DNA of 20,231 nucleotides from a virus, in the IMG/VR virus record IMGVR_UViG_3300030116_003881, positions 1 through 20,231 of that record. The stretch is one strand, 5' to 3'. The notes beneath the pieces were generated by a model. That model was not told the DNA's origin. It saw only the letters and a program-made list of their open reading frames with translations, and ran no database searches. Both the position numbers and the translations under genes were made by a program. This document shows positions 4,656 to 14,120 of this stretch, piece after piece (position 1 is the stretch's first letter; each line of letters begins with the position of its first letter).

Positions 4656-6116
4656 ATGGAAAACGTTTCTAAACTAGAATCATTAGATACCAATACACTT
4701 AAACTATTGCTTAAAAACGCTATGGACAAAAAGCGTGAAGAAGCACAAGGTGATTTTTTAAAATTTGTAAAAACAGTTTGGCCAGATTTTGTAGAAGGCA
4801 AGCACCACAAAATATATGCAGAAAAACTAAATCGTATTGCAAACGGTGAGCTAAAACGTTTGATTGTAAATATGCCACCAAGACACACAAAGTCAGAATT
4901 TGCATCTAACCTGTTTCCTGCGTTTTATATGGGCCGTCATCCAAAAGCCAAGCTCATACAAACCACGCACACAGGTGAACTAGCAATCCGTTTTGGACGT
5001 AAAGCCAAAAACATGATAGAATCATCAGAATATGAAAAAGTATTTCCAGAAGTTACACTTGCAGCTGACTCCAAAGCTGCTGGACGTTGGGAGTCAAATC
5101 ATGGGGGTGAGTATTTTGCTGCTGGTGTTGGTGGGGCTATTACTGGTCGTGGTGCCGATTTACTTATTATTGACGATCCTCATTCTGAGCAGGATGCGCT
5201 CTCGCCAGCCGTTTTAGAATCACATTACGAGTGGTACACATCTGGTCCACGTCAGCGTCTACAACCTGGTGGCTCGATCGTTGTAGTCATGACACGTTGG
5301 TCAACAAAAGATCTTACTGGTAAACTGCTCGAGGCCCAGGGTAAAGACTCAATGGCAGACCAATGGGAAGTAGTAGAATTTCCTGCAATTATAAACGACA
5401 AACCTATGTGGGGTAATTTTTGGTCCATGGAGGGTTTACAATCAGTCAAGGCATCTATACCTCTAACCAAGTGGCAAGCACAATGGATGCAACAACCTAC
5501 ATCCGAAGAAGGTGCACTTATAAAGCGTGAATGGTGGCAAGAATGGGAACCAGAAGACATACCACAATTAGAGTTTATTATACAATCATACGACACAGCA
5601 TTTAGCAAAAAAGAAACGGCAGATTTTTCTGCCATAACAACGTGGGGTGTATTTGATCCTGACAACGGCAAAGGCAAAGCGTTGATACTACTTGATGCAA
5701 AACGTGATCGTTGGAATTTTCCTGAATTAAAACGCGAGGCCATGGAACAATACAGGTATTGGGAACCAGAAATGGTAATCATAGAAGCAAAAGCGTCTGG
5801 TATGCCTTTAACACACGAATTACAAAAAATGGGTATACCTGTAATTAACTTTACACCGTCTAAAGGAAATGATAAGCATACAAGGGTTAATAGTGTAGCA
5901 CCGCTTTTTGAAGCTGGTGCAATTTGGGCACCAAAAAAGACTTTTGCCGAAGAGGTCATAGAAGAATGCGCAGCATTCCCTTTTGGCGATAATGACGACT
6001 ACGTGGATTCTACCACGCAAGCCTTAATGAAATATAGACAAGGTTATCATGTTACGTTAGAAGATGACTTTGAAGACGAGCCGACAGATAATACCAGGAG
6101 GAGGGATTATTATTAA
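4656..6116 (+). CDS. terL: Terminase large subunit
   Basis: The large terminase is the ATP-driven motor and nuclease that cuts the genome and packs it through the portal. In this 486-residue protein the ATPase has a Walker-A-like MPPRHTKSE (73-81), Walker B with catalytic acid LLIIDDP (169-175) and a coupling motif MTRW (212-215). The C-terminal nuclease has D313 in QSYDTAF, an acid in VIIEAKASG, and a late Asp pair in DDYVDSTTQ, as expected for the RNase-H-like fold. Length is normal for the family. A TTG at 4629 is in frame, but it lies inside the -10 element of the promoter, so the ATG at 4656 is preferred although it has no good ribosome site. The small subunit is about 2.5 kb away rather than adjacent. 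Confidence 0.95.
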   Translation: MENVSKLESLDTNTLKLLLKNAMDKKREEAQGDFLKFVKTVWPDFVEGKHHKIYAEKLNRIANGELKRLIVNMPPRHTKSEFASNLFPAFYMGRHPKAKLIQTTHTGELAIRFGRKAKNMIESSEYEKVFPEVTLAADSKAAGRWESNHGGEYFAAGVGGAITGRGADLLIIDDPHSEQDALSPAVLESHYEWYTSGPRQRLQPGGSIVVVMTRWSTKDLTGKLLEAQGKDSMADQWEVVEFPAIINDKPMWGNFWSMEGLQSVKASIPLTKWQAQWMQQPTSEEGALIKREWWQEWEPEDIPQLEFIIQSYDTAFSKKETADFSAITTWGVFDPDNGKGKALILLDAKRDRWNFPELKREAMEQYRYWEPEMVIIEAKASGMPLTHELQKMGIPVINFTPSKGNDKHTRVNSVAPLFEAGAIWAPKKTFAEEVIEECAAFPFGDNDDYVDSTTQALMKYRQGYHVTLEDDFEDEPTDNTRRRDYY

Positions 6117-7222
6117 TGGAAGTAACGATTAGAGACAAACCAGCACCGGATTTTAATTACATGGATGTTCCTTTCGAACCAACAAGCAGTTTTTATCCTG
6201 ATAGAATTTTCCGTGATGAAATGGCAGCACGCGAACAATTTTTTAATAGTCCAGATTTTCGAGCATCTGATGCAGGTCAAATGATTTATGCAAATACTGG
6301 TCGTGATTTAGATGTAGCAAAAGATGACTTTATAAATTTTATAAATGACTATGATTTAAAATTAAGAGAAGAACGACCTGGTGGTGTTTTAGATTACGAT
6401 CCTAGAGTTTATAATTACGCAGACAATTTATACCGAGCAAGACAAAATCAATTTGCAAAATATAATCCCAAATTTGGTATGAGTGATGCGGGGCTCGAGG
6501 CCCTCGAACCTCCTACATCAATGTTTTATGGTTATCCTTACGGAGAAGAAACTGGTATGCCAGATAATCTTTCAGATTACATGTCTGATGTTTCAAAAGA
6601 AGCAACACGTTCTTTTTTAGGAAGTGGGGCTTTTTTAGGTGACACATTGTTTAATTTAGGGAGTAATATTCTTTACCCTTTTGATACAGAATCAATGACA
6701 GGTGGAGTTTTACCACGTGGTTATTTAGATATTATAAATTATACAAATGAAATGGGTGCGTTTCATGACCAATTATTAAGCCAGGGTATTTCGCCACCAG
6801 CACCAGATCAGTGGGAATCGTTAGGTTACAGCGAGAAAAAAGATATAAGTGACGAATTTAAAAGATTAACTGGATCAAAATATGATTATGATCCAACATA
6901 CCAACCCATAAGTGGTGGAGTATTACAAGACCTTGTGGAACCTTTAGCAGAAGGGATGTTAATGCCAGAATCTTCGTACGAAGACATTGAAGGTATACCT
7001 GTTGTTGATCCATTATTTACACAACAAACATATAATTTAAACCCTGTGGAAATTGCAGAAATAACAGGTGAATTACCTTTTTTAAAACTTCCTTCAGGTC
7101 TTAAATTTGCAAAAGCTGGTATAGCTAAATATGCTCCAACTTTAATAAAAAAATATCCAAAAATTGCAGCTGCTTTAGGTCTTAGCGTTCCTACAATTAC
7201 TGAATTTGCATTTGAAGAATAA
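6116..7222 (+). CDS. Hypothetical structural-region protein (368 aa)
   Basis: The start overlaps the terminase stop (TAATG), with GGAGGAGGG in the terminase 3' end as ribosome site. The protein is rich in Asp, Tyr, Phe and Pro, with many short aromatic segments (FYPDRIFRDEM, SMFYGYPYG, YDYDPTYQP). A more hydrophobic, basic C-terminus (GLKFAKAGIAKYAPTLIKK, then AALGLSVPTITEF) might contact membrane. I recognise no family. Its place between terminase and portal, in a run of three long unknown proteins, suggests a virion or internal capsid component. No signal peptide is visible. Confidence 0.8.
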   Translation: MEVTIRDKPAPDFNYMDVPFEPTSSFYPDRIFRDEMAAREQFFNSPDFRASDAGQMIYANTGRDLDVAKDDFINFINDYDLKLREERPGGVLDYDPRVYNYADNLYRARQNQFAKYNPKFGMSDAGLEALEPPTSMFYGYPYGEETGMPDNLSDYMSDVSKEATRSFLGSGAFLGDTLFNLGSNILYPFDTESMTGGVLPRGYLDIINYTNEMGAFHDQLLSQGISPPAPDQWESLGYSEKKDISDEFKRLTGSKYDYDPTYQPISGGVLQDLVEPLAEGMLMPESSYEDIEGIPVVDPLFTQQTYNLNPVEIAEITGELPFLKLPSGLKFAKAGIAKYAPTLIKKYPKIAAALGLSVPTITEFAFEE

Positions 7223-8646
7223 TGAACGCGCTTTTACGAAAAGCCATACTTAAATTTATCAGGGATGGCAGAACAACTGAAGCAAAAGATCAACTTAGAA
7301 AAACTCTTGGAGTAAAGAATTTTACCGGCGATAATGCAAGAGCTATAAAAGAATTATCTGTAGACGCTGGTTTAATGAAACCAGGCGATAAAGTATCACA
7401 AAAAACAGGAAAACGAGTAGGTGATCCTCAAAGAGATTATAAGAAAAAATCATTTATAGAAAAACAAAGTAAAATTTCTAAAAAATTAAGAAAAGAAGGC
7501 AAAGGAAGAAATTTAGATCCAGTTAATCAAAGAAGAATAGCCCAAGCTTTACTAAAAGGTGATGATCCAACGGTAAAAAAAGGTGGCATTGAGGGTATTA
7601 TAAAAGCTGCAGTAAAAGAACCTATAAGAAGCGATACAGGAAGAACAAAAGGTTTATTATCACTTGCACGTGCAGCAATATTAAAAAACCCTAAAGATAA
7701 ACAAAAAATACTTAGTAGACAAAATTTATTAGACTATGATGTGCAAATACAACCACAGTTAAATAAGTTAGATGATCTAGCTAGACAAATAGAATATTTT
7801 AGACAAAAAAATATATCTACCACACGTTCGCCAGCACAACATTTATCAGATTATAACAAACTAGAAAATTTGATGAATCAATACATACAACTAACAGCTA
7901 GATTAAGAAAAAAATTAGATCCAAATTTTGATATGACTTCGTACCAAAGAAGCATGATACCACAAAAAATGACTTTTGGTCATGAATCTGATTTAGGATT
8001 AAACATAGAAAACGCAAGATTAGGTAATGTAGGGTCAGGTTTTTCTGATTTTTTAACAACAGATGTAAACCGTTTAACAAACTATTTACCAGAAATAGGA
8101 CCTTTGAATCGTGCTAAATTAGATTTAGATACAGCTATTATGCAATCAATGTTTCAAAATCCAGCAGGCCAACCAACATCTGCTGGCATAAGAGAGTTTT
8201 CTAAATTGTATGATAAGGCTGGAATAAGATCTGTATTACCATCACGCACAGGTAAAAAAATGATTTTAGGTACACCAGATGTTTACACTCAAATGGATTT
8301 TATGAAAAAAGCTTTAGATCGTAATCGACTACCTTTTCAAGGTATGAATAAAAAGAGTTTACAAGAATTATTGTACGGTCAAAAATTGTTAAGTGATTTT
8401 GGTTACAAAAAAGGAGGAAAAGTTCCTGCATACATGGCTGGTGGCATAGGTAAACTTGGAGCAAAAGTTATAAAAAATTTAGTAGGTAAATTATCTAACA
8501 AGGAATTAAAAATGATTTTAGATACATCTTTTAAAGGTACCAATCCGAGCAAATCACCTGCGAAAATTAGACAAAACAAATTATTAGAAAAATTAGGACC
8601 AGATAAATACAGATATAGAAACGTTAAGTCAGAGGTGTACGAATAA
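7222..8646 (+). CDS. Basic hypothetical protein with Lys-Gly-Gly linker (474 aa)
   Basis: The start overlaps the previous stop (TAATG). The N-terminal third is strongly basic (KSFIEKQSKISKKLRKEGKGR), followed by helical segments with Gln/Arg/Leu spacing. Near the C-terminus, residues 394-411 read GYKKGGKVPAYMAGGIGK and then LGAKVIKNLVGKL, a linker-like element that recurs in the next protein. I recognise no catalytic domain. The basic charge and position next to the polyvalent-like protein suggest a DNA-associated internal virion protein, which is inference. Confidence 0.8.
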   Translation: MNALLRKAILKFIRDGRTTEAKDQLRKTLGVKNFTGDNARAIKELSVDAGLMKPGDKVSQKTGKRVGDPQRDYKKKSFIEKQSKISKKLRKEGKGRNLDPVNQRRIAQALLKGDDPTVKKGGIEGIIKAAVKEPIRSDTGRTKGLLSLARAAILKNPKDKQKILSRQNLLDYDVQIQPQLNKLDDLARQIEYFRQKNISTTRSPAQHLSDYNKLENLMNQYIQLTARLRKKLDPNFDMTSYQRSMIPQKMTFGHESDLGLNIENARLGNVGSGFSDFLTTDVNRLTNYLPEIGPLNRAKLDLDTAIMQSMFQNPAGQPTSAGIREFSKLYDKAGIRSVLPSRTGKKMILGTPDVYTQMDFMKKALDRNRLPFQGMNKKSLQELLYGQKLLSDFGYKKGGKVPAYMAGGIGKLGAKVIKNLVGKLSNKELKMILDTSFKGTNPSKSPAKIRQNKLLEKLGPDKYRYRNVKSEVYE

Positions 8647-11168
8647 TGGTAATACCTAGCATTACACGTAGAGCTTTTATGAAAGGCATTGCAGCGCTTG
8701 CTGGTAAAGCAGCAATGCCAAAAACTGTTAGCAAAGCCATGGAAGCAGTGACACCATCATCAGTAAACGTGGACAGTGCACCGTGGATACAAAACATGGT
8801 AGGTTCTTTAAAAAGTATTGTTGATAACCGTAAACTTAAATCGTTGTTACCTAATGGTGCAGAAGTAAGATATGTTAAAGCACCTGCAAACGAATTTGAT
8901 TCACATACTTTGTCTATTAAAACAGCTGACGGCGATAGAGATTTTATAAAATACCATGAAACAAAAGGAGATATAGATATTGAGTTTGATATTCGTGATG
9001 ACTATCACAATAACCAACATATATACGTTAACAAAAAAACCGGTGCTACAGAAATAGTTGATGACAACTATTACATGACAGGACCAGAGGATTATGCAAA
9101 AGATGACCCAATTGTTTACGATGCAACAAGAGAGGCTATACGTAAAAAAATGATACTTGCTGATGAAAAACCAGATGACTACATGTATGATTACATGTCA
9201 ATGCCAGATGATTCTGACTATGGTTATTTGTTTGAAAGATATGCAGATACGTTTTCGCCTTCCGGTGGCATATTTAAAACTAAACAATTTGCTGATAACG
9301 AAAGAGCTAAAAAACTTATGCAAGAAGAAATGGATGAAATAATGTTTGAACAACAATTTAGAGATGGTAATATACACGGTTTTAATAAAGGAGGAGTTAT
9401 GAAAGACGTCGTACCACCATTAGATGGCTATGCAGCTGGTGGCGTAGGTAAAAAAATAATACAAAGAGCTGCTCCAAAACTTTTAGATAAGTTACGTGAA
9501 TTTGCACCACAGATTACAGGCAAGGTAGATCCCAAACCTTTTACAGTTTTTGATAACGCAGGATTACCGGTAAAAGATTTTAAAACATACGATGAGGCAA
9601 TGAAGTTTGCCAAAGAAGATCCAAATATGTTGTCCGTTGGCAACACGCCTAAACCAGATGTATCTGCAGATACACCGGCAATGTTTTTCCGTTCTAGAGA
9701 AGAATTAATACAAGGACCACCAATGTTAGAAGGACAACAATGGTTAAATTATTTTAAATCACGTGGCATACGTGACGCAGAAATGATGGACACGTCATTA
9801 GGTCCATTCTTAAATCAAAATTTAAAAAACAAAATATCTAAAAATGATTTAATAAAAAAATATGATGAAACAGTTCCTGATTTTGACGTCCAGGTTTTAG
9901 GACAAGGCACTGACGGTGCTTTACAAAACATGTCAATTGACAGGTTAAGACAAATAGATCCAGCAGTTTTTTCTGCAGAAGCAAGACCAATTATAACAAC
10001 TATACAAAATCAAATAAAAGACGTTACAACCACTAAAGCAGAAGATCAGTTTTTAGGACGTTTAGATAATTTGTTTGACAAAGCTTACGGCATACCAAAC
10101 GTTAGTAAAACTGGTATACCTGCAGACAACGCTATGGTGCCTTTTGAAATAAAACAATTAATGAATGAAATTTTAGCTGGCACAGGTAGAAGAGGCGCAG
10201 GTTTTAAAGCTGCTGCTTTTGTTGACAGAGCTAAATATTCTGGTCAACAAACTTTACCTGATGGATCAAATTACAGAGAGTTTGTTTTTAGTTATAAACC
10301 AAAAGGACCACGTAAAAACGAACCTGTATATTCTTATGCACATCAATTTGGTGCTGCTAAAACTGATAATGCTTTCATGCACGCGCGTGTGTCTGACAGG
10401 ACAGATGAATTTGGTAATAGACTATTGTTTGTAGAAGAATTTCAATCAGATATGCATCAACCAATATCACGTGTTGTTCGTGAAGCAACAAAACAAGGAA
10501 AAGAAATTCCTCCATCTGGTAAATATGCACCACGTTTAGACGTAGAATCACCAGCATTAAACAAAGCTAATTTACAACAAATGGAATTAATACAAAGAAA
10601 AATAGAAAAACTATTAGAAACAAATCCTAATTCTCCTAAACTAGCTAAATTGTATGAACAAAAAGAAGAGATTAGAAACATAGAAAAAGCAAAAGCACAG
10701 AAAAGTGCGAAAGACACATCTGGTGTACCTGAAGGTCCATTTAAAAATTCTCAAGATTACATGGAGTTTGCTATTAAGTACTTGATGAGAGTAGCAAAAG
10801 ATGGTAATTACGATGGCGTGGCTTTTTCAACACCGGCTGTTAAAAACCGTAATTTGTCACCAGGTAGTACAGATTACCAAGGTAATTTGTTCGCGTACGG
10901 AAACATTTTGAACAATGCAATACGTAAGGCAAAAGCAAAAACTGGGGCTGATTTGTTTGAAACGTCAATTGGTGCTAGAGGAGAATATCGTGGTGATATG
11001 AAGTATTACGGAGTTCCAGCACTGATGATAAAAGGCAACAAGAAGGCAATGGAAAAAATTAGCAAAGGATTGCCTGCTTATGCAAAAGGAGGTTTAACAA
11101 AAACTACACCTCCAGAAAAAGGACCACAACCATACGGCATCATGCAAGATGTTGTATCACCACTATAA
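8646..11168 (+). CDS. Polyvalent-protein-like large virion protein (840 aa)
   Basis: The start overlaps the upstream stop (TAATG). Residues 7-13 (TRRAFMK) followed by a small hydrophobic stretch look like a twin-arginine signal. Residues 244-270 hold a Lys-Gly-Gly element and VVPPLDGYAAGGVGKK. From about 350, EGQQWLNYFKSRGI and KNKISKNDLIKKY resemble a conserved segment of phage large polyvalent proteins. NYREFVF (542-548) and VEEFQSDMHQ (596-605), after AHQFGAAKTDNAFMHARVSD, match another conserved segment of that group (usually EEIQSDWHQ), and YLMRVAKDGNYDGVAF (712-727) a third. Such proteins are thought to be packaged and injected with the DNA, where they may protect the genome. The C-terminus repeats the internal element (YAKGGL, then DVVSPL at the very end). 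No nuclease or methylase domain is evident. The family call is from memory of motifs. Confidence 0.65.
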   Translation: MVIPSITRRAFMKGIAALAGKAAMPKTVSKAMEAVTPSSVNVDSAPWIQNMVGSLKSIVDNRKLKSLLPNGAEVRYVKAPANEFDSHTLSIKTADGDRDFIKYHETKGDIDIEFDIRDDYHNNQHIYVNKKTGATEIVDDNYYMTGPEDYAKDDPIVYDATREAIRKKMILADEKPDDYMYDYMSMPDDSDYGYLFERYADTFSPSGGIFKTKQFADNERAKKLMQEEMDEIMFEQQFRDGNIHGFNKGGVMKDVVPPLDGYAAGGVGKKIIQRAAPKLLDKLREFAPQITGKVDPKPFTVFDNAGLPVKDFKTYDEAMKFAKEDPNMLSVGNTPKPDVSADTPAMFFRSREELIQGPPMLEGQQWLNYFKSRGIRDAEMMDTSLGPFLNQNLKNKISKNDLIKKYDETVPDFDVQVLGQGTDGALQNMSIDRLRQIDPAVFSAEARPIITTIQNQIKDVTTTKAEDQFLGRLDNLFDKAYGIPNVSKTGIPADNAMVPFEIKQLMNEILAGTGRRGAGFKAAAFVDRAKYSGQQTLPDGSNYREFVFSYKPKGPRKNEPVYSYAHQFGAAKTDNAFMHARVSDRTDEFGNRLLFVEEFQSDMHQPISRVVREATKQGKEIPPSGKYAPRLDVESPALNKANLQQMELIQRKIEKLLETNPNSPKLAKLYEQKEEIRNIEKAKAQKSAKDTSGVPEGPFKNSQDYMEFAIKYLMRVAKDGNYDGVAFSTPAVKNRNLSPGSTDYQGNLFAYGNILNNAIRKAKAKTGADLFETSIGARGEYRGDMKYYGVPALMIKGNKKAMEKISKGLPAYAKGGLTKTTPPEKGPQPYGIMQDVVSPL
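9387..9401 (+). promoter_or_regulatory. Possible internal ribosome site and start within the 840-aa gene
   Basis: AAAGGAGG (9387-9394) is a perfect Shine-Dalgarno sequence four bases before an in-frame ATG at 9399. Translation from there would give a 589-residue C-terminal product holding all the polyvalent-like segments and lacking the Tat-like N-terminus. The same bases encode Lys-Gly-Gly, a recurring motif, so the match may be a by-product of the amino acids. Confidence 0.3.
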
Positions 11169-11178
11169 GGGGAAATAG

Positions 11179-13719
11179 ATGGCTAAAAAGAATCAAAACA
11201 ATAACATAGACAAAGCTTTAGAAGCATTACAAGGCGCTTTGGATCTAGAACCAACAGGTCAAGAAATACAATTACCAGAACAAGTGGTAGATTTTGAATC
11301 AGACGTAGAACTAACAGAAACACCAGACGGAGGTGCGGAGGTAAATTTTGATCCTAATGCACCTATCGACAAATCAAATATTCCGTTCGATGCAAACTTA
11401 GCTGATTACATCGACGAATCTGAATCCCGCAAATTTGCTAATGATCTTGTGGGAGCATTCGAAATGGATAAAGAGTCACGTAAAGACTGGGAAGATACCT
11501 ATGTCAAAGGACTCGATATGTTAGGTTTTAAATATGAAGACCGAACACAACCATTCGAAGGTGCGTCAGGGGTCGTACATCCTTTACTTGCTGAATCTGT
11601 AACACAGTTTCAAGCTCAAGCTTATAAGGAACTCCTCCCCCCAAGCGGCCCCGTACGCACACAAATAGTTGGAGCAGTTACACCTCAAGTACAAGACCAA
11701 GCAGAGCGTGTAAAAGAATTTATGAACTATCAAATTACAACAAAGATGAAAGAATATGATCCTGAAATGGATCAATTGTTATTTTATTTACCTTTGTCAG
11801 GTTCTGCATTTAAAAAAGTTTACTATGATCCAATGTTACAAAGAGGTGTATCTAAATTTGTAACAAGTGAAGATTGTGTAATAAATTATCTAGCAACTGA
11901 TTTAGAGACTGCAGAAAGAATTACACACGTTGTAAAAATGACAGGCAACGAAGTTAGAAAGTTACAAGTTACAGGTTTTTACAAAGACATGGAATTGCAA
12001 ACAGGCCATGTTGATACTTCTGAAGTTATGGACAAAGTTGATGATTTAGATGGTGTGCAAAAAGAATATGCAGACGGAGATGATGAACACGAAATTTTAG
12101 AAATGCATGTAAATGCAGATGTACCAGGTTTTGAAGATCCTAACGGAATAAAATTACCTTACATAATTAGTATAGATAAATATTCTAATACAATCTTGTC
12201 AATAAGAAGAAATTATTTGCAAGATGATCCAATGATGAGAAAAATTTCTTACTTTGTACATTTTAAATTCCTCCCCGGATTAGGCTTTTATGGATTTGGC
12301 TTAATTCACATGCTAGGTGGATTGTCAAGAACTGCAACAAGTGTTTTGCGACAGTTAATTGATGCAGGTACTCTTGCCAATCTTCCAGCAGGATTCAAAG
12401 CAAGAGGCATGCGTATACGTGATCACGATCAAGCAATACAACCAGGTGAATTTAGAGATGTAGATGTGACTGGTAATTCTATACGTGAATCTTTGTTACC
12501 TTTACCATTTAAAGAACCATCGCAAACATTATTTGCATTACTTGGTTTTGCTGTTGATGCAGGTAAATCATTTGCTGCAATTGCAGACATGAAAATGGGT
12601 GAAGGTAACGAACAAAACCCTGTTGGCACAACACTAGCATTATTGGAACGTGGCACAAAAGTCATGAGTGCAATACATAAAAGATTACACTACGCACAAA
12701 AAGAAGAATTTAGTTTATTAGCAAGAGTATTTCAATTGTATTTACCACCAGAATATCCGTACGAAGTTATCGGTGGTAACAGAATGATTAAACAAACTGA
12801 TTTTGATGACCGTGTTGATATATTACCTATTTCAGATCCTAATATATTTTCTATGGCACAACGTATTACACTTGCACAACAACAGCTACAATTAGCAACA
12901 TCTAATCCTAAAATGCATGACTTACGCGAAGCATACAGAAGAATGTACTCTGCTATGGGTGTAGATAACATTGATGCAATATTAAAACCAAATCCAGAAA
13001 TGCCTGCACCTACAGGACCGGCAGCAGAAAATAGTGGCATTATGAGAGGTAACTTTCCAAAGGCTTTTCCTATGCAAGATCACATGGCTCATATTACAGC
13101 ACACCAAGAATTTATGTTTACAAGAATGGTGCAAATTAACCCACAAGTTTATTCTGCATTACAAGCACACTTATCAGAGCACATAGCTTTGATGGCTGGA
13201 GAACAAATACAACAAGAATTTGCTGAACCAATACAACAAATGCAAATGGCTATGCAACAAGCACAACAAAATCCACAAGCAATGCAACAGTTACAACAGC
13301 AACAAGCACAATTGACAAATCAAATGGCAGCAAAACAAGCACAAATTGAAGCAAAATTAACAGCTGAGTTATCTGCAGCAGAAGAGGCACGTATGAGTAA
13401 AGAGCCTAAAGATCCTCTTGTTAAATTAAAACAACAAGAGATAGATTTAAAAGCTATGGAAACACAAGCTAGACTTGCAAAAGAAATTGCAATGGATCAA
13501 GAAAAATTAGATCTTGAAAGAGATAAATTAGAAACTGATACTGGTTTAGAAATTATGAAAATGGAAGCAGCAGCTGACAGTCAATCAAACACAGAAGCCA
13601 TGACAGTTTTACGAGAAAATATAGTTTCAGCGCGTGAGGCAATGAAAGAACAATCTTCTGAAAAAATAGCGAGGCAAAATGCAAGACAAAATGAAAAGAA
13701 AACTGACCAAGATCAGTAA
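11179..13719 (+). CDS. Portal protein
   Basis: The portal is a twelve-subunit ring at one vertex through which DNA is packed and ejected. The protein (846 aa) has an acidic N-terminal extension, then a core that resembles P22-type portals of marine phages: the W-E-D-T-Y-V-K-G-L segment, SGVVHPLLAESVTQFQAQAY, the conserved LPLSGSAFKKVYYDP, and SEDCVINYLATDLETAERI. The middle includes the clip and wing region, and from about residue 675 the C-terminus is Gln-rich (QQMQMAMQQAQQNPQAMQQL) and then a long charged coiled coil to the end. P22 portal is about 725 residues and also ends in a helical barrel, so this one has a longer version. The ribosome site AAGGGG lies upstream of the ATG. It directly follows the polyvalent-like gene. 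Confidence 0.88.
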   Translation: MAKKNQNNNIDKALEALQGALDLEPTGQEIQLPEQVVDFESDVELTETPDGGAEVNFDPNAPIDKSNIPFDANLADYIDESESRKFANDLVGAFEMDKESRKDWEDTYVKGLDMLGFKYEDRTQPFEGASGVVHPLLAESVTQFQAQAYKELLPPSGPVRTQIVGAVTPQVQDQAERVKEFMNYQITTKMKEYDPEMDQLLFYLPLSGSAFKKVYYDPMLQRGVSKFVTSEDCVINYLATDLETAERITHVVKMTGNEVRKLQVTGFYKDMELQTGHVDTSEVMDKVDDLDGVQKEYADGDDEHEILEMHVNADVPGFEDPNGIKLPYIISIDKYSNTILSIRRNYLQDDPMMRKISYFVHFKFLPGLGFYGFGLIHMLGGLSRTATSVLRQLIDAGTLANLPAGFKARGMRIRDHDQAIQPGEFRDVDVTGNSIRESLLPLPFKEPSQTLFALLGFAVDAGKSFAAIADMKMGEGNEQNPVGTTLALLERGTKVMSAIHKRLHYAQKEEFSLLARVFQLYLPPEYPYEVIGGNRMIKQTDFDDRVDILPISDPNIFSMAQRITLAQQQLQLATSNPKMHDLREAYRRMYSAMGVDNIDAILKPNPEMPAPTGPAAENSGIMRGNFPKAFPMQDHMAHITAHQEFMFTRMVQINPQVYSALQAHLSEHIALMAGEQIQQEFAEPIQQMQMAMQQAQQNPQAMQQLQQQQAQLTNQMAAKQAQIEAKLTAELSAAEEARMSKEPKDPLVKLKQQEIDLKAMETQARLAKEIAMDQEKLDLERDKLETDTGLEIMKMEAAADSQSNTEAMTVLRENIVSAREAMKEQSSEKIARQNARQNEKKTDQDQ

Positions 13720-13942
13720 CGCAATGTCAAAAATAGAAGACGCTGCCAGAACTGAAATAGCTACAACAGAAGATTTTATGCTTGTTTGTTCTGCTTTAAT
13801 GGCAGTTACGCGTAACATGTACGTAGAAGGATTAGGTCCACAAGCCACTGTGCAAATGTTTGAAGCAGCAGCTGACAGTATAATGGTAACAGAGGAACTT
13901 TTATCGGAGTTTGGTGATTATGCTAAACCCACAATACATTAG
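13679..13942 (+). CDS. Small helical hypothetical protein (87 aa)
   Basis: The longest frame starts at 13679 inside the portal 3' end. In-frame ATGs at 13691 and 13724 (MSKIEDAA, just past the portal stop) are alternatives, and none has a strong ribosome site. The core (ARTEIATTEDFMLVCSALMAVTRNMYVEGLG) is a helical, mildly hydrophobic domain followed by a second helix (MFEAAADSIM). The function is unknown. The start of the next gene is eight bases beyond the stop. Confidence 0.6.
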   Translation: MQDKMKRKLTKISNAMSKIEDAARTEIATTEDFMLVCSALMAVTRNMYVEGLGPQATVQMFEAAADSIMVTEELLSEFGDYAKPTIH

Positions 13943-13950
13943 GAGGAAAC

Positions 13951-14112
13951 ATGCCAAAAGTAGGTAGCCAACAATTTCCATACACATCAGCAGGTGTTAG
14001 AAGTGCTATGATGCATGCAAAAAACACTGGACAAAAAGTCAACATGATGAAAAAAGGTGGGAAAACGAAACGTCTTAAGAAAGGCGGTTCGATGAAAATG
14101 AAGAAAAAATAG
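13951..14112 (+). CDS. Small basic Lys-Gly-Gly protein (53 aa)
   Basis: AGGAGG at 13941-13946 gives a clear start at 13951. The N-terminal half (VGSQQFPYTSAGVRSAMMHAK) is neutral, and the C-terminal half is Lys-rich with two Lys-Gly-Gly units (MKKGGKTK, LKKGGSMKMKKK). The protein resembles the 60-residue protein at 16601 in its tail but not its head. It may be a small DNA- or capsid-binding peptide packed in the head, which is inference from charge and context. Confidence 0.7.
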   Translation: MPKVGSQQFPYTSAGVRSAMMHAKNTGQKVNMMKKGGKTKRLKKGGSMKMKKK

Positions 14113-14120
14113 GAGGTAAC

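Noticed and set aside
5252-5959. 235-codon minus-strand frame inside the large terminase
   Set aside because: It lies fully opposite the terminase ATPase and nuclease domains and has Ser/Cys-rich residues typical of an antisense shadow.
6638-6646. Seventh copy of the 9-bp GGTGACACA site
   Set aside because: It is isolated inside a coding region with no partner copy, so chance is the simpler explanation.
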